Shown here: positions 8,890-19,179 of the stretch, piece after piece
How positions within the stretch are numbered: position 1 is the first letter of the stretch
How the letters are laid out: the number at the start of each line of letters is the position of its first letter
Assembly (NCBI RefSeq): GCF_014650675.1
Contig: NZ_BMVK01000005.1
Coordinates: forward strand, 124,001-188,000
Direction: 5' to 3'
DNA length: 64,000 nt
From: Streptomyces anulatus
Lineage (GTDB): Bacteria > Actinomycetota > Actinomycetes > Streptomycetales > Streptomycetaceae
Position numbers and translations under genes: made by a program
Notes under the pieces: model-generated
Seen by the model: only the letters and a program-made list of their open reading frames with translations
The model's database searches: none
What the model was told of the DNA's origin: nothing

Positions 8890-11800
8890 ATGTTCAGCGC
8901 ACGGCCAGGCACAGTGGACCAGTCCGTTCCGGAACGCCTTCCGCCGTCCTTCGCACAGCAGCGGCTCCTCGACCGCCCGGGGGCGCAGGGGCCGGGCGCG
9001 GAGAACTGTCTGACGCTGGCGTGGACGCTCCACGGTGAGGTGGACCGGGAGGCGCTCACGGCGGCGCTGGGGGACGTCGTCGAGCGGTTCGAGGCACTGC
9101 GCACGGTGTTTCCCACCGAGGACGGGACACGGGTCCGTCGGATTCTCCCGGCCGACGGGATCCCCTTCGAACTGCACCGGGCCGAGCCGGCGCGGGCGTA
9201 CGTCTTCGACCTCCGGTCGGAGATCCCCGTACGGGCCTGGCTCGCCGCCACCGGGCCGGGCGAGCAGGTGCTGACGCTGGTCGTCCACCGCGTCGCGGCG
9301 GACGACCGGTTCGCCGCGACGCTGGTACGGGGCCTGTCGGCGGCGTACACGGCTCGCCGGGAGGGGCGCGCGCCGCTCCTGGACGAGCGGTCCGACCTGC
9401 CGTCCGAGCTCGTCGGCCGCTCCGGTCCGGTGGGCGGTCCTGCGGACGGCCCGGACCGTGATCCCGCTCGTCGACTCGCGTATTGGAAAGGCGTGTTGGA
9501 CGGGGTGCCGGAGGAGCTGAAGCTGCCCGCCGACCGGCTGCGTCCGGCCGTGGCCTCGCACCGCGGGAACCGGGCCGATGTGGCGGTGCCCGCCGCGCTG
9601 CACCGAAGTCTGGCGTCGCTGGCCGAGGCCCACGGCGTCCCGCTGGGAGCGGTCCTGCGGGCAGGACTCGCGGCCCTGCTGTACCGGCTGGGCGCCGGCA
9701 GCGACATCCCGGTCGGTTCGGCGGAGCCGGGGTGTGCCGGTGAGGCGGCGGACCGGGCCGCCGGGTGCGGCGGGGACCTCCGCGTGACGCGGATCGACCT
9801 GTCCGACGACCCGACCACGACGCGGCTGCTGGACCGGCTGCGCGAGGTGGAGCTGGGCGCGGCGCGCCACGGGGACGTACCGTTCGAGCACCTGGTCGCG
9901 GAGCTGGCCCCCGGCCCCCACCCGGCCGTCCATCCCCTGTTCCAGATCGCGCTCACCCTGGGCGGTGCCGCCGCCTCCGCGGCCCGGCTGCTGGAGCTGC
10001 CCGGGGTCCGGGTGAGCCCGGCGGCGGCCGGCGAAGCGGCGACGGCGTACGACCTGGAAGTGGTCCTGGAGGAGGAGACCGACGAAGGGGGCGCGCCCGC
10101 AGGACTGCGCGGGAGCCTCACCGCGACGGCGGACCTGTTCGACCGGGAGACCGCCGGGCGGCTCGCGGTCGGGCTGCGGAGGGTCCTCCAGGAGATGGCC
10201 GGGAACCCGCGGTCCCGGATCGGTGAACTGGACCTGGTCGACGCGGCCGAGCGGCGCCGTGTGCTGGAGGAGTGGAACGACACCGCGCTCCCGGTGTCCG
10301 GGGCCACGGTCCCGGAGCTGTTCGAGGCGCGGGCGGCCCGGACCCCGGAGGCCGTCGCCCTCGTCGGCGGCGGCGCCGAACTGACGTACGGCGAGCTCGA
10401 CGCGCGGGCCGACCGGCTGGCCCGCAGGCTGGCGGCGGAGCAGGGCGTGGGTCCGGAGTCGGTGGTCGCGGTGTTCATGGAGCGCACCCCCGAACTGATC
10501 GTGGCGATCCTGGCGGTGCTCAAGGCCGGCGGCGCCTATCTGCCCGTCGACCCGCAGTACCCCGTGGAGCGGATCGTCCACACGCTCGACGACGCCCGGC
10601 CCGTCTGCCTGCTGACCACGTCACTCTGCGCTCCGGCGGTGCCCGAGGGCTGCGAGGTACCGCTGCTGGTGCTGGACGGGCCCGAGCCGCCGGAGGCGCG
10701 GGACGCACGGGCCGGGGACCGGCCGCCGCCACCCCGACGGCAGCAGGCGGCCTACATCATCTACACCTCCGGCTCCACCGGCCGCCCCAAGGGCGTCGTC
10801 GTCTCCCACGGGGGGTTCGCCAACCTGTCGGCCAGCCACGCCCGGTTCGGCGTGGAACCGGGCCACCGGGTGGCGCAGTTCGCGTCGGTGGGCTTCGACA
10901 ACTTCTGCTCGGAGTGGACGCTGGCCCTGCTGTCGGGAGCGGCCCTGGTGATCGTGGACCAGGACCGGAGGCTCGGCGCCGAGCTCGCCGCGTTCCTGAC
11001 CGACCAGCGGGTGACGCACGCGACGCTGCCTCCGGCGGCGCTGGCGACGATGCCGGACGGAGCCATCGGGACCGACGTCGTCCTGGAGGTGGGGGGAGAG
11101 GCGTGCCCGCCCGAGGTGGTGGAACGCTGGTCGCCGGGGCGGGTCATGTTCAACACGTACGGCCCCACCGAGACGACGGTGGACGCCACCTCGTGGCGCT
11201 GCCGCCCCGGTCCGCGATCGGGCACCGTACCGATCGGCGCCCCGATCGCCAACACCCGCGCCTATGTGCTCGACGGCTCCCTCGGCCCGGTGCCGGTCGG
11301 GGTGGTCGGTGAACTGTACGTGGCCGGCGCGGGGTTGGCACGGGGGTACCTGGGAAAGCCCGGGCTGACCGCGGAGCGCTTCGTGGCCTGCCCGTTCGGC
11401 GAGCCCGGTGAGCGGATGTACCGGACCGGGGACCGGGTCAGGTGGCGGGCGGACGGGAACCTGGAATTCGTCGGCCGGACGGACGATCAGGTGAAGATCC
11501 GGGGATTCCGGATCGAGCCGGGCGAGGTGTCCGCGGTGGTGGCCGGGCACCCGGGCCTGCGCCAGGCGGCGGTGGTGCTCCGCGAGGACGCGCCGGGGGA
11601 CAGCCGACTGGTCGCCTACGCCGTGCCCGCCACGGACTCCGGCCGGACCCCCGACGAGGCCGCGCTCGCCGCCGAGGTGCGCGCGTTCGCCGCCGAACGG
11701 CTTCCCGGATACATGGTGCCCGCCGCGGTGGTGGTGCTCCCGGAGCTGCCGCTGACACTGAACGGCAAGCTGGACCGGGCCGCGCTGCCGGCCCCGCACT

Positions 11801-14800
11801 ACACGGCGGGAACCGGCCGGGGGCCGGCCACCGCCCGGGAGGCCGCCCTGTGCGCGGCGTTCGCCGACGTCCTGGGCCTTCCCTCGGTCACGGCGGACGA
11901 CGACTTCTTCGCCCTGGGCGGCCACTCGCTGCTGGCGACCCGGCTGGTCAACCGGCTGCGGGCGGAGCTGGGGGCGGACGTGCCCCTGCGGGCGCTGTTC
12001 GAGTCGCCCACCCCGGCCGGACTGGCCGGGTGGCTGGAGCGGTCGGCGCCTCGGCCGACCGGCGGGCGGCTGACGCCGCGAACGCGCCCGGCACACGTGC
12101 CGCTCTCCTTCGCCCAGCAGCGCCTCTGGTTCCTGTCGCGACTGGAGGATCAGGCGGCGACCTACAACATCCCCATGGTGATGCGGCTCTCCGGACCGCT
12201 CGACGTGGCGGCGCTGCGATCGGCCCTGAGGGACGTGGTGACGCGGCACGAGAGCCTGCGGACCGTGTTCCCCGAGCACGAGGGCACGCCCCACCAGCTG
12301 GTGCTGGAGGGGGATCCGGCGCACCCCCCGTTCGTCGTCACCGAGGCCGCCGGCCAGGAACTCGACGCCGCCCTGCGCGCCGCGTCGCTGCGGCCCTTCG
12401 ACCTGACCCGCGACCTTCCCCTGCGCACCGAGCTGTTCCGGGTGTCGCCCGGGGAACACGTGCTGCTGCTGGTGATGCACCACATCACCACCGACGGCTG
12501 GTCCACCGGGCCGCTGGCGCAGGACCTGGCGGCGGCGTACGGGGCGAGGTGCGGCGGCACGGCGCCGGCGTGGCCCGAACTGCCGGTGCAGTACGCGGAC
12601 TACGCCCTGTGGCAGCGCGAGGAGAACCGTCCCGCGCAGGACGGCGCGGCGGAGGGGCTCGCCTTCTGGACCCGGGAGCTCGCGGACCTTCCGGAGGAGC
12701 TCGACCTGCCCTACGACCGGCCCCGTCCGGCGGTGGCCTCCTACCGGGGAGACACGGTCCCCCTGACGGTCGACGCCGAGACCCACGCCGCGGTCGTCCT
12801 CCTCGCACGCCGCACCGGAACCACCGTCTTCATGGTCCTCCAGGCGGCGCTCTCGGCCCTCCTGGGCCGACTGGGCGGCGGCGGGGACATACCGCTGGGC
12901 ACCCCGGTGGCCGGGCGGCAGGACGAGGCGCTGCACGACCTGGTGGGCTTCTTCGCCAACACCCTGGTGCTGCGCACCGACCTCTCCGGCGCCCCCACCT
13001 TCGAGGAGCTGCTCGCCCGGGTGCGCGCCGCCGACCTGGCGGCCTTCGCCCACCAGTCCGTCCCCTTCGAGCAGGTCGTCGAAGCGGTCAACCCCGCCCG
13101 TTCGCTGTCCCGCAGCCCCTTGTTCCAGGTCATGCTCGTCATGCAGACCATCGACGAGTACGACGCCTTCACCCTCCCCGGTCTGACGGTGGCGGTCGAG
13201 GAGGGCACGACCGGCACCTCCAAGTTCGACCTGCTGTTCAGCTTCACCGAGGCCTCCGCCGACGGGGCCGCCGACGGTATCGACGGGGTCGTGGAGTTCG
13301 CCACCGACGTCTTCGACGCGCGGACCGTCAGGTCCCTCGCCGACCGGCTGCTGGTCCTGCTCAAGGCCGTCGTGGCACAGCCGGACCGCCGGGTCGCCGA
13401 TGCCGACCTGTTCACCCCGGGGGAGCGCCACCGGGTGCTCACCGAGTGGAACGGCACGGCGGCGCCGCCGCCCGGTGACCGGCTGCCCGAGGCGTTCGAG
13501 CGGCAGGTCGCGCGGACCCCGGAGGCCGTCGCGGTGCTGGACGGCGATGTCACGGTGACCTACCGGGAGTTGAACATCCGGGCCAACCGGCTCGCCCGCC
13601 ACATGATCGGGCGCGGCATCGGCCCGGACCGGTACGTCGCGGTGCTGCTGCCCCGGTCGGCGGATCTGATCGTCACGTTCATGGCCGTCCTGAAGGCCGG
13701 TGCGGCGTATCTGCCGATCGACCCCGCCTACCCGGCCGAGCGGATCCGCTACATCCTGTCCGACGCCGCGCCGGCGCTGATCATCACCCGCGCGTCCGTG
13801 GGCCCGCTTCCCGACGGCGTCGACACCCTGTCGCTGGACGCCCCGGACACCGTCCGGACGCTGTCCCGCGAGGCGGCCACCGATCCCGACGACCGTGACC
13901 GCACCGGCCCGCTGCTGCCGGACACGAGCTCCTACGTGATCTACACCTCGGGCTCGACCGGCCGCCCCAAGGGCGTGGTGCAGACGGCCCTCGCCCTGCG
14001 CAACCTGCTCGCGTGGAACCCCACCGTGATTCCCGTACGTCCGGGGGCCCGGGTGGCGCAGTTCAGCGCCATCAGCTTCGACATCTCGGAGCACGAGATG
14101 CTGTCCGTGCTGTTCAACGGCAAGACCGCGTGCGTCCCGGACGACGAGACGCGCCTCGACCCCTCGGCCCTCGCCCGCTGGCTGGACCGGCACGACGTGC
14201 ACGAGTTCCTCGCACCGGACCTGGTGGTCGGAGCGGTCTGCGAAGCGGCGATGGAGCAGGGCCTCGCCCTCGACTCCCTCGGCCACATCATGCAGGCGGG
14301 GGAGGCGCTCCGACTGACCGACACCGTGCGGAGGTTCCACAGCCGCTACCCCCGCGTCCGTCTGCACAACCACTACGGCCCGTCCGAGACCCACATCGTG
14401 ACGGGGTACACGCTCCCGGACCGGGTCGAGGACTGGCCCGCCAAGGCGGCCGCGCCCATCGGCTCGCCCATCCTGAACACCAGGGTGTACGTCCTGGACG
14501 ACGGGCTCCGTCCGGTGCCGCCCGGGGTGTCCGGCGAGCTGTACCTGGCCGGCTCGTGTCTGGCCCGCGGATACCTCAACCGGCCCGACATGACCGCCGA
14601 GCGCTTCGTCGCCGACCCCTTCGGCCCGGCGGGGTCCCGCATGTACCGCTCCGGCGATCTCGTGCGTTGGCTGCCGGACGGCACGCTGGACTTCCTCGGC
14701 CGTGCCGACGACCAGGTCAAGCTGCGCGGGTTCCGGATCGAGCTCGGTGAGATCGAGTCCGTCCTGAACCGCCACCCCCGGGTGGGCAGCGCGGCCGTCG

Positions 14801-15303
14801 TCCTCCGTGAGGACCGGCCCGGCGACCGACGGCTGGCCGCCTACCTGGCCCCGCTGCCCCAGGGAACCCTGCCTCCGGCCGCCGAGTTGCGGCGTCATCT
14901 GTCGGCCGCGCTGCCGGACTACATGGTCCCGGCGGCGTTCGTCGGCCTGGACACGCTGCCGCTGACCTTCAACGGCAAGCTGGACCGGCGGGCCCTGCCG
15001 GTCCCCACGTACGACGGCGCGGTGTCCCGGACCGCCCCGCGCGACGAGCGCGAGACGGTCCTCTGCAAGGCCTTCGCCGATGTCCTGGGTCTGCCCGAAG
15101 TGGGCATCCACGACAGCTTCTTCGAGCTCGGCGGGCACTCGCTGCTCGCGACCCGCCTGCTCAACAAGGTGCGCACGCTGCTGAAGGTGGAGGCGTCCAT
15201 CCAGATGATCTTCGAGGCGCCGACCGTGGCCGGTCTGGCGGAGCGGTTGCAGGACGCGGTCCCCGCCCGCCCCGCTCTGCGCAGGCGGCGGCCCCAGGGC
15301 TGA
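8890..15303 (+). CDS. Two-module NRPS, C*-A-PCP-C-A-PCP
   Basis: About 2137 residues. I prefer the ATG at 8890 (GGGAG five bases upstream) over 8878. Domains: C1 about 5-425, A1 450-955 ([12 protein letters not shown] near 622), PCP1 with GGHSLLA near 1010, C2 1050-1480, A2 1500-2015, PCP2 with GGHSLLA near 2081. C1 reads HRVAADD where HHxxxDG is expected, so the second, catalytic histidine is an arginine; C2 has intact HHITTDG. Pocket residues read by eye are D-N-S-T-L-V-T-V-D-K for A1 and D-I-H-F-M-A-H-I-V-K for A2; I cannot match either to a substrate. There is no epimerase, methyltransferase or thioesterase domain. It probably extends the chain begun by the Asp-loading protein, with release supplied elsewhere. 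Confidence 0.93.
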   Translation: MFSARPGTVDQSVPERLPPSFAQQRLLDRPGAQGPGAENCLTLAWTLHGEVDREALTAALGDVVERFEALRTVFPTEDGTRVRRILPADGIPFELHRAEPARAYVFDLRSEIPVRAWLAATGPGEQVLTLVVHRVAADDRFAATLVRGLSAAYTARREGRAPLLDERSDLPSELVGRSGPVGGPADGPDRDPARRLAYWKGVLDGVPEELKLPADRLRPAVASHRGNRADVAVPAALHRSLASLAEAHGVPLGAVLRAGLAALLYRLGAGSDIPVGSAEPGCAGEAADRAAGCGGDLRVTRIDLSDDPTTTRLLDRLREVELGAARHGDVPFEHLVAELAPGPHPAVHPLFQIALTLGGAAASAARLLELPGVRVSPAAAGEAATAYDLEVVLEEETDEGGAPAGLRGSLTATADLFDRETAGRLAVGLRRVLQEMAGNPRSRIGELDLVDAAERRRVLEEWNDTALPVSGATVPELFEARAARTPEAVALVGGGAELTYGELDARADRLARRLAAEQGVGPESVVAVFMERTPELIVAILAVLKAGGAYLPVDPQYPVERIVHTLDDARPVCLLTTSLCAPAVPEGCEVPLLVLDGPEPPEARDARAGDRPPPPRRQQAAYIIYTSGSTGRPKGVVVSHGGFANLSASHARFGVEPGHRVAQFASVGFDNFCSEWTLALLSGAALVIVDQDRRLGAELAAFLTDQRVTHATLPPAALATMPDGAIGTDVVLEVGGEACPPEVVERWSPGRVMFNTYGPTETTVDATSWRCRPGPRSGTVPIGAPIANTRAYVLDGSLGPVPVGVVGELYVAGAGLARGYLGKPGLTAERFVACPFGEPGERMYRTGDRVRWRADGNLEFVGRTDDQVKIRGFRIEPGEVSAVVAGHPGLRQAAVVLREDAPGDSRLVAYAVPATDSGRTPDEAALAAEVRAFAAERLPGYMVPAAVVVLPELPLTLNGKLDRAALPAPHYTAGTGRGPATAREAALCAAFADVLGLPSVTADDDFFALGGHSLLATRLVNRLRAELGADVPLRALFESPTPAGLAGWLERSAPRPTGGRLTPRTRPAHVPLSFAQQRLWFLSRLEDQAATYNIPMVMRLSGPLDVAALRSALRDVVTRHESLRTVFPEHEGTPHQLVLEGDPAHPPFVVTEAAGQELDAALRAASLRPFDLTRDLPLRTELFRVSPGEHVLLLVMHHITTDGWSTGPLAQDLAAAYGARCGGTAPAWPELPVQYADYALWQREENRPAQDGAAEGLAFWTRELADLPEELDLPYDRPRPAVASYRGDTVPLTVDAETHAAVVLLARRTGTTVFMVLQAALSALLGRLGGGGDIPLGTPVAGRQDEALHDLVGFFANTLVLRTDLSGAPTFEELLARVRAADLAAFAHQSVPFEQVVEAVNPARSLSRSPLFQVMLVMQTIDEYDAFTLPGLTVAVEEGTTGTSKFDLLFSFTEASADGAADGIDGVVEFATDVFDARTVRSLADRLLVLLKAVVAQPDRRVADADLFTPGERHRVLTEWNGTAAPPPGDRLPEAFERQVARTPEAVAVLDGDVTVTYRELNIRANRLARHMIGRGIGPDRYVAVLLPRSADLIVTFMAVLKAGAAYLPIDPAYPAERIRYILSDAAPALIITRASVGPLPDGVDTLSLDAPDTVRTLSREAATDPDDRDRTGPLLPDTSSYVIYTSGSTGRPKGVVQTALALRNLLAWNPTVIPVRPGARVAQFSAISFDISEHEMLSVLFNGKTACVPDDETRLDPSALARWLDRHDVHEFLAPDLVVGAVCEAAMEQGLALDSLGHIMQAGEALRLTDTVRRFHSRYPRVRLHNHYGPSETHIVTGYTLPDRVEDWPAKAAAPIGSPILNTRVYVLDDGLRPVPPGVSGELYLAGSCLARGYLNRPDMTAERFVADPFGPAGSRMYRSGDLVRWLPDGTLDFLGRADDQVKLRGFRIELGEIESVLNRHPRVGSAAVVLREDRPGDRRLAAYLAPLPQGTLPPAAELRRHLSAALPDYMVPAAFVGLDTLPLTFNGKLDRRALPVPTYDGAVSRTAPRDERETVLCKAFADVLGLPEVGIHDSFFELGGHSLLATRLLNKVRTLLKVEASIQMIFEAPTVAGLAERLQDAVPARPALRRRRPQG

Positions 15304-15309
15304 CGGGGG

Positions 15310-15345
15310 AGCGCGGGAGGGGAGCCGGACGCCCCCTCCCGCGCT
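15310..15345 (+). terminator. Hairpin terminator after the two-module NRPS
   Basis: A perfect 13-bp inverted repeat (15310-15322 with 15333-15345) with a 10-nt loop, followed by CTTCTTCC, begins 7 bp after the NRPS stop. It closes the NRPS locus before the exporter promoter. Confidence 0.75.
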
Positions 15346-15420
15346 TCTTCCGCGCTCCGACCTTCGGACCTGCAACCGGCCTGCGGGAAAAGGGAGTTCC
15401 CGGGCGGCGATCCGTCCTCC

Positions 15421-15444
15421 TTTACTTACCGGTCGGCAAGTCAG
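15421..15444. promoter_or_regulatory. TetR-type operator, upstream copy
   Basis: The core CTTACCGGTCGGCAAG is a near-perfect 7+2+7 palindrome, typical of TetR-family operators. It lies just upstream of the -35 box of the exporter promoter. A related sequence sits at the promoter of the TetR gene at 40.9 kb, which suggests that repressor as its ligand. Confidence 0.65.
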
Positions 15445-15448
15445 TTCC

Positions 15449-15478
15449 TTGACAGGGCGCCGCGTCGCGCCCTAGCCT
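15449..15478 (+). promoter_or_regulatory. Sigma70-type promoter of the exporter/FMN reductase operon
   Basis: TTGACA at 15449-15454 and TAGCCT at 15473-15478 are separated by 18 bp. The promoter lies between two copies of the TetR-type operator, so a bound repressor would block polymerase. The exporter start codon follows about 70 bp downstream. Confidence 0.6.
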
Positions 15479-15488
15479 TTCGGAGTCA

Positions 15489-15508
15489 CTGACCTGCCGG
15501 TAAGTAAA
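15489..15508. promoter_or_regulatory. TetR-type operator, downstream copy
   Basis: CTGACCTGCCGGTAAGTAAA is the reverse-oriented partner of the upstream operator: both share TTTACTTACCGG when read on the appropriate strand. It lies just after the -10 box, where a bound repressor would stop initiation. Confidence 0.6.
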
Positions 15509-15546
15509 GTCCCGGTGAGTCGCGTTCGGACGCAGGAGACGAAACC

Positions 15547-17139
15547 ATGCCGCAGGACGAGGCGCCGCCCGCGTTAGCCGTGCCGAAACGGCAGCTCTAC
15601 GCCGTCATCGCGGCAGCTCTGCTGGCCATGCTGCTGGGCGCTCTGGACGGCATGATCGTCGGCACCGCGATGCCGCAGATCGTGGGCGAACTCGGCGGAT
15701 TCGACCGGCTGTCCTGGGTGGTCACGGTCTATCTGCTAGCCATCGCCGTCACCACGCCCGTCTGGGGCAAGCTCGGCGATATGTACGGCCGCAAGGGCGC
15801 CTTCGCGATCTCGATCGTGGTGTTCGTCCTTGGCTCCGTACTGTCCGGCGCGGCCCAGGACATGACCCAGCTCATCGTCTTCCGGGCCCTCCAGGGGCTG
15901 GGCGCGGGCGGACTGATGGTGGGTGCGCTGGCACTGATCGGTACGCTCATCCCGCCCCGTGAGCAGGGCAAGTACCAGGGCGTCATGTCCGCGGTCATGG
16001 GGCTCGCGATGGTGAGCGGGCCGCTGGTCGGGGGTGTCATCACCGACCAGCTCGGCTGGCGCTGGTGCTTCTACGTCAACGTGCCGGTCGGCGCGCTCGC
16101 CCTGCTGCTGATCTCGGGACTGCGCCTGCCCCGGACGCCGAGGTCCGGAGCGCGGGTGGACTACCCGGGTGTGCTGCTGCTGGCCGTGGCCGTCTCCGCG
16201 CTGGTCCTGGTGACCACCTGGGGCGGCAGGGAACTCGCCTGGACCTCACCGGTGTTGCTGACCGTGGCGGCGTGCGGAGTCGCCGCCCTCCTGGCGCTGC
16301 TCGTGGTGGAGCGGCGGGCGGACGAGGCGGTGCTGCCCCTCGCGCTGTTCAGGACGGCCAACTTCTCCCTCATCACCCTGGTCGGGCTGCTCCTGGGCGC
16401 GGTGCTGACCAGCGCCGTCACCTTCCTGCCGATCCTGGGGCAGTCGTCCCAGGGCTCGTCGGCGACCGGAAGCGGGCTGCTGCTCCTGCCGATGTTCGGG
16501 GCCATGGTCCTCGTCGGCCTGTTCGCCGGACGCTTCATCACCGCGACCGGCAAGTACAAGATCGTCGTCCTGCTGGGTGGATTCTTCCTGGTGGCGGGTT
16601 CGTTCCTGCTGGTCCCCGTCGACCGCGACACCAGCCCCTACTTCTCCGGGGCCTGCATGGCGGCCCTCGGCATCGGCATGGGCCTGCTGACCCAGACGAC
16701 GATCCTGATCTCCCTGCAGAGCGCGCCTATCGAGGATCTGGGCGCGGCTTCCGGCGCCGCGACGCTCGCCCGGACCCTCGGCGGCTCCATCGGCGTCGCC
16801 GTCAGCGGTGCGCTCTTCGCCGGGGCGGTCTCGCGGGTCCCGGCCCCGGACAGCGCCGCGCCGTCCCCCGAGGGGGCCGCCACCCTCGACCCCGCCGCGC
16901 TCGCGCAACTTCCCGCCGCGGTACGGGAGTCGTATCAGAGCGCGGTGGCGCAGGGCGCCTCCCACGTCTTCGTCTTCACCGGAGTGCTCGCCGCCGTCGC
17001 GTTGGCGGCCGCGTTCTTCCTGCGGGAGGTGCCGCTGCGTTCCGCGGGCGCCCCGCAGGACTCCGGTGGGAGTGCGAGTACCGGGGCCGGCCACACCGGT
17101 CCCGCCGAGAGCAGGAATGGGAAGAGGAACCCCACATGA
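15547..17139 (+). CDS. DHA2-family MFS drug exporter (UrdJ2/LndJ-like)
   Basis: 530 residues with about fourteen membrane segments, as in EmrB/QacA exporters. LDGMIVGTAMPQIVGELGG near 35 matches the family motif on helix 1, GKLGDMYGRKG is motif A, and GPLVGGVI is the antiporter motif C. Angucycline clusters usually carry such a pump for self-resistance. Codon 10 is TTA (15574-15576), so translation should depend on the bldA leucyl-tRNA. The promoter is flanked by TetR-type operators, which suggests induction by the product or an intermediate. The stop overlaps the FMN reductase start, so the two genes are coupled. Confidence 0.9.
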   Translation: MPQDEAPPALAVPKRQLYAVIAAALLAMLLGALDGMIVGTAMPQIVGELGGFDRLSWVVTVYLLAIAVTTPVWGKLGDMYGRKGAFAISIVVFVLGSVLSGAAQDMTQLIVFRALQGLGAGGLMVGALALIGTLIPPREQGKYQGVMSAVMGLAMVSGPLVGGVITDQLGWRWCFYVNVPVGALALLLISGLRLPRTPRSGARVDYPGVLLLAVAVSALVLVTTWGGRELAWTSPVLLTVAACGVAALLALLVVERRADEAVLPLALFRTANFSLITLVGLLLGAVLTSAVTFLPILGQSSQGSSATGSGLLLLPMFGAMVLVGLFAGRFITATGKYKIVVLLGGFFLVAGSFLLVPVDRDTSPYFSGACMAALGIGMGLLTQTTILISLQSAPIEDLGAASGAATLARTLGGSIGVAVSGALFAGAVSRVPAPDSAAPSPEGAATLDPAALAQLPAAVRESYQSAVAQGASHVFVFTGVLAAVALAAAFFLREVPLRSAGAPQDSGGSASTGAGHTGPAESRNGKRNPT

Positions 17140-17738
17140 CAGACACCCCTTTGCGCCTGGTCGTTCTCATCGGCAGCCACCGGGAGGGCAGGTTCGCCCC
17201 GACGGTGGCCCGCTGGCTCCTCGCGGAGTTGGAGCAGCACGCCGACTTCGACGTGGAGGTCATCGACGCCGCGCAGGCGGGACTCAACGCGGAGGGCCCG
17301 TCGCCGACCGCCTCGCTCCCGGTGCTCGAAGCGGTCGGCGCTCTCGCCGCGCGGATGGAGGCCGCCGACGCGTTCGTCGTCGTGACGCCCGAGTACAACC
17401 ACAGCTACCCCGCGTCCCTGAAGAGCCTGATCGACTGGCACCGCACCCAGTGGCAGGCCAAGCCCATCGGCTTCGTCTCGTACGGCGGGATGAGCGGGGG
17501 CCTGCGCGCGGTGGAGCATCTGCGACAGATCTTCGCCGAGCTGCACGCGGTCACCGTCCGTGACACCGTCAGTTTCCACCAGGCGTGGGAGCGGTTCGAC
17601 GAGCAGGGCGAGGTCAGGGACACCGAGGGTCCCGCGCTCGCGGCGAAGGCCATGCTGGACCAGCTCGCGTGGTGGGGGACGACCCTGCGGACGGCCAGGG
17701 CCGAGCGCCCCTACGTGGCGCAGTCGACGGGAGTGTAG
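17136..17738 (+). CDS. NADPH-dependent FMN reductase, copy 1
   Basis: 200 residues, with ATG overlapping the exporter stop (ATGA). The flavodoxin-like fold is shown by VVLIGSHREGRFAPTVA (phosphate loop) at the N terminus, TPEYNHSYPASLK near 85 and SYGGMSGGLRAVEHL near 115. It reduces FMN with NADPH. In angucycline clusters such enzymes feed reduced flavin to oxygenases or reduce quinones. A close relative is encoded at 32166 with nearly the same core motifs, so the cluster has two. Co-transcription with an exporter suggests a role in self-protection or redox cycling of the quinone, but that is inference. Confidence 0.88.
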   Translation: MTDTPLRLVVLIGSHREGRFAPTVARWLLAELEQHADFDVEVIDAAQAGLNAEGPSPTASLPVLEAVGALAARMEAADAFVVVTPEYNHSYPASLKSLIDWHRTQWQAKPIGFVSYGGMSGGLRAVEHLRQIFAELHAVTVRDTVSFHQAWERFDEQGEVRDTEGPALAAKAMLDQLAWWGTTLRTARAERPYVAQSTGV

Positions 17739-17795
17739 GGCTCCACCCCAGTATCTTCCGACCTTCCCCACATTCCTTCACCGATTACGCATTTC

Positions 17796-17824
17796 CGGGC
17801 CCCGGCGCTCCGCGCCGGGGCCCG
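17796..17824 (+). terminator. Hairpin terminator after the FMN reductase
   Basis: A perfect 13-bp GC inverted repeat (17796-17808 with 17812-17824) and a 3-nt loop lie about 58 bp after the stop. It ends the exporter operon before the regulator region. Confidence 0.78.
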
Positions 17825-18231
17825 TCCGTGTGCCATGACAACGAGATCACGCGCCTGCAAAGTATCTTGATGTGCGGGGCACTCGAAGAGGTCTCGGGAA
17901 GTCGACAATTTGCGGAGCTATCAATTCCCTTTGTCGACGGCCCCCGCGCCCGCCGAGCCCTGTCCGTGGTCGCCTGCGTCAACGCTCTTCCCATCTCCCG
18001 TCAGGAGTCGGAAGATCGGGGTCCGGACCTCGCCGGTCATCGCGAATGGCGGAGAGTCGAGCGCCGGCCGTGATACCCGTGCCTCTGAGCGGTGAAACCA
18101 TCGCTGGGTTCGGAATTCGCAAACTTCGCCACAGGTGCTTTCAATCGTTGCACCGTTCGCGATGGCAAATGAAGGGAGACGCGTTAGCGGCACATATGGA
18201 CATATGCCACTGTCGTGCGCCCCGATACTTC
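17825..18231. other. Non-coding stretch upstream of the regulator promoter
   Basis: About 400 bp without a credible gene. Short open frames exist on both strands but lack ribosome binding sites and normal codon bias. The base composition is clearly less GC-rich than in the neighbouring genes. A CATATG-GA-CATATG element at 18193-18206 lies 26 bp before the -35 box and could be a regulator site. Nothing else is evident. Confidence 0.5.
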
Positions 18232-18262
18232 TTGACAAGACGGTAAGGCTGTTTGCTATTTT
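18232..18262 (+). promoter_or_regulatory. Promoter of the response-regulator gene
   Basis: TTGACA at 18232-18237 and an extended -10 (TGC followed by TATTTT at 18257-18262) are separated by 19 bp. The regulator start lies about 130 bp downstream, which leaves a long leader. The spacer includes CGGTAAG, a half-site resembling the TetR-type operators, though such a half-site could occur by chance. Confidence 0.5.
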
Positions 18263-18394
18263 ACTTCCCGGTGGATGATGGGGTGCGAATGGTTGCAGAA
18301 AGTAAGGACCATGGGAATTGACTTCCCGATGGAGGGGGAACTGATTCCATCAGCCGCCGTCGTCCACCCCATGTGTTGGATAGAGAGGCGACCG

Positions 18395-19069
18395 ATGCAG
18401 GTACTACTTGCCGAATCCGACAAGCAATCGGGGGAGGATCTTCGCTTGGCCTTGCTGCGGCACGGGTACGAGATGGAAGTGGCTGACAGTGGTGCCAGTG
18501 CCCTGCGATCCTACGAAGAATTTGACCTCATTCTTCTGGATCTCGAACTGCCGGACATCGACGGCTTGGAAGTGTGTCGAACGATAAGGCAGAGCAGCGA
18601 CATCCCTATTATCTCCTTCACGGGGCAGGGTGCGGAAATCGACAGGGTTCTCTCTCTGCAGGCGGGAAGCGACGACTGTATTGTGAAGCCGTACGGTCTC
18701 CGTGAATTAATCGCCCGAATCAATGCGGTAATGCGACGCGCGAGCCCGAGCGTTCGCCGCGATCGTGTGATGTCTTTCGGGACCTTGTGTATCGACGGCG
18801 AGGGGCGTCAGGTGTATCTGGACGACGAACCCGTGAAGCTGACCCGCAAGGAATTCGATCTGCTTCATCTCCTGGCGTCCCAGCCGGCCACGGTCTTCAC
18901 CCGTGAGCAGTTGATGCGGCAGATCTGGGGGGTGAAGCCGGGCAGCGGGAGCCTCGTCGGCGGGCTCACCCGCACGATCGACACGCACGCCAGCTCGATC
19001 AGGGGGAAGCTCGGCTCCAGCGAGTGGATCATCACGGTGCGTGGCGTGGGGTTCCGCTTCGGCGGCTGA
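18395..19069 (+). CDS. Atypical OmpR-family response regulator (JadR1/LanI-like)
   Basis: The ATG at 18395 (MQVLLAES) has GAGAGG seven bases upstream; in-frame starts at 18275 and 18311 lack this support. 224 residues: receiver domain 1-115 with the phospho-acceptor position kept in LILLDLELPD and lysine in IVKPYG, but the paired acidic residues near the N terminus read E-S. A winged-helix domain follows (LTRKEFDLLHLLAS to RGVGFRFGG). Family members such as JadR1 and LndI are cluster activators of angucycline genes, and JadR1 is known to respond to end product rather than to a kinase. A TTA codon (18707-18709) suggests bldA control. It is the likely main activator here. The 5' half is noticeably richer in AT than the 3' half. 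Confidence 0.88.
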   Translation: MQVLLAESDKQSGEDLRLALLRHGYEMEVADSGASALRSYEEFDLILLDLELPDIDGLEVCRTIRQSSDIPIISFTGQGAEIDRVLSLQAGSDDCIVKPYGLRELIARINAVMRRASPSVRRDRVMSFGTLCIDGEGRQVYLDDEPVKLTRKEFDLLHLLASQPATVFTREQLMRQIWGVKPGSGSLVGGLTRTIDTHASSIRGKLGSSEWIITVRGVGFRFGG

Positions 19070-19108
19070 GTGCTCGCGCGGCCGGTGACGCCGACCCACC
19101 GGCACCGC

Positions 19109-19145
19109 GTGCGTGGGCGCGCCCGTCCCGGGTGCGCCCACGCAC
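19109..19145. terminator. Bidirectional hairpin between convergent regulator genes
   Basis: A perfect 12-bp inverted repeat (19109-19120 with 19134-19145) with a 13-nt loop lies between the response regulator and the convergent OvmZ-like gene, and could terminate both. Confidence 0.65.
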
Positions 19146-19179
19146 TGCCCCGGGGCGGCGGCGCCCACGCCTCCCCAGG

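Noticed and set aside
10621..15375. 1584-codon open frame on the minus strand
   Set aside because: Shadow of the two-module NRPS; low-complexity translation with no domain.
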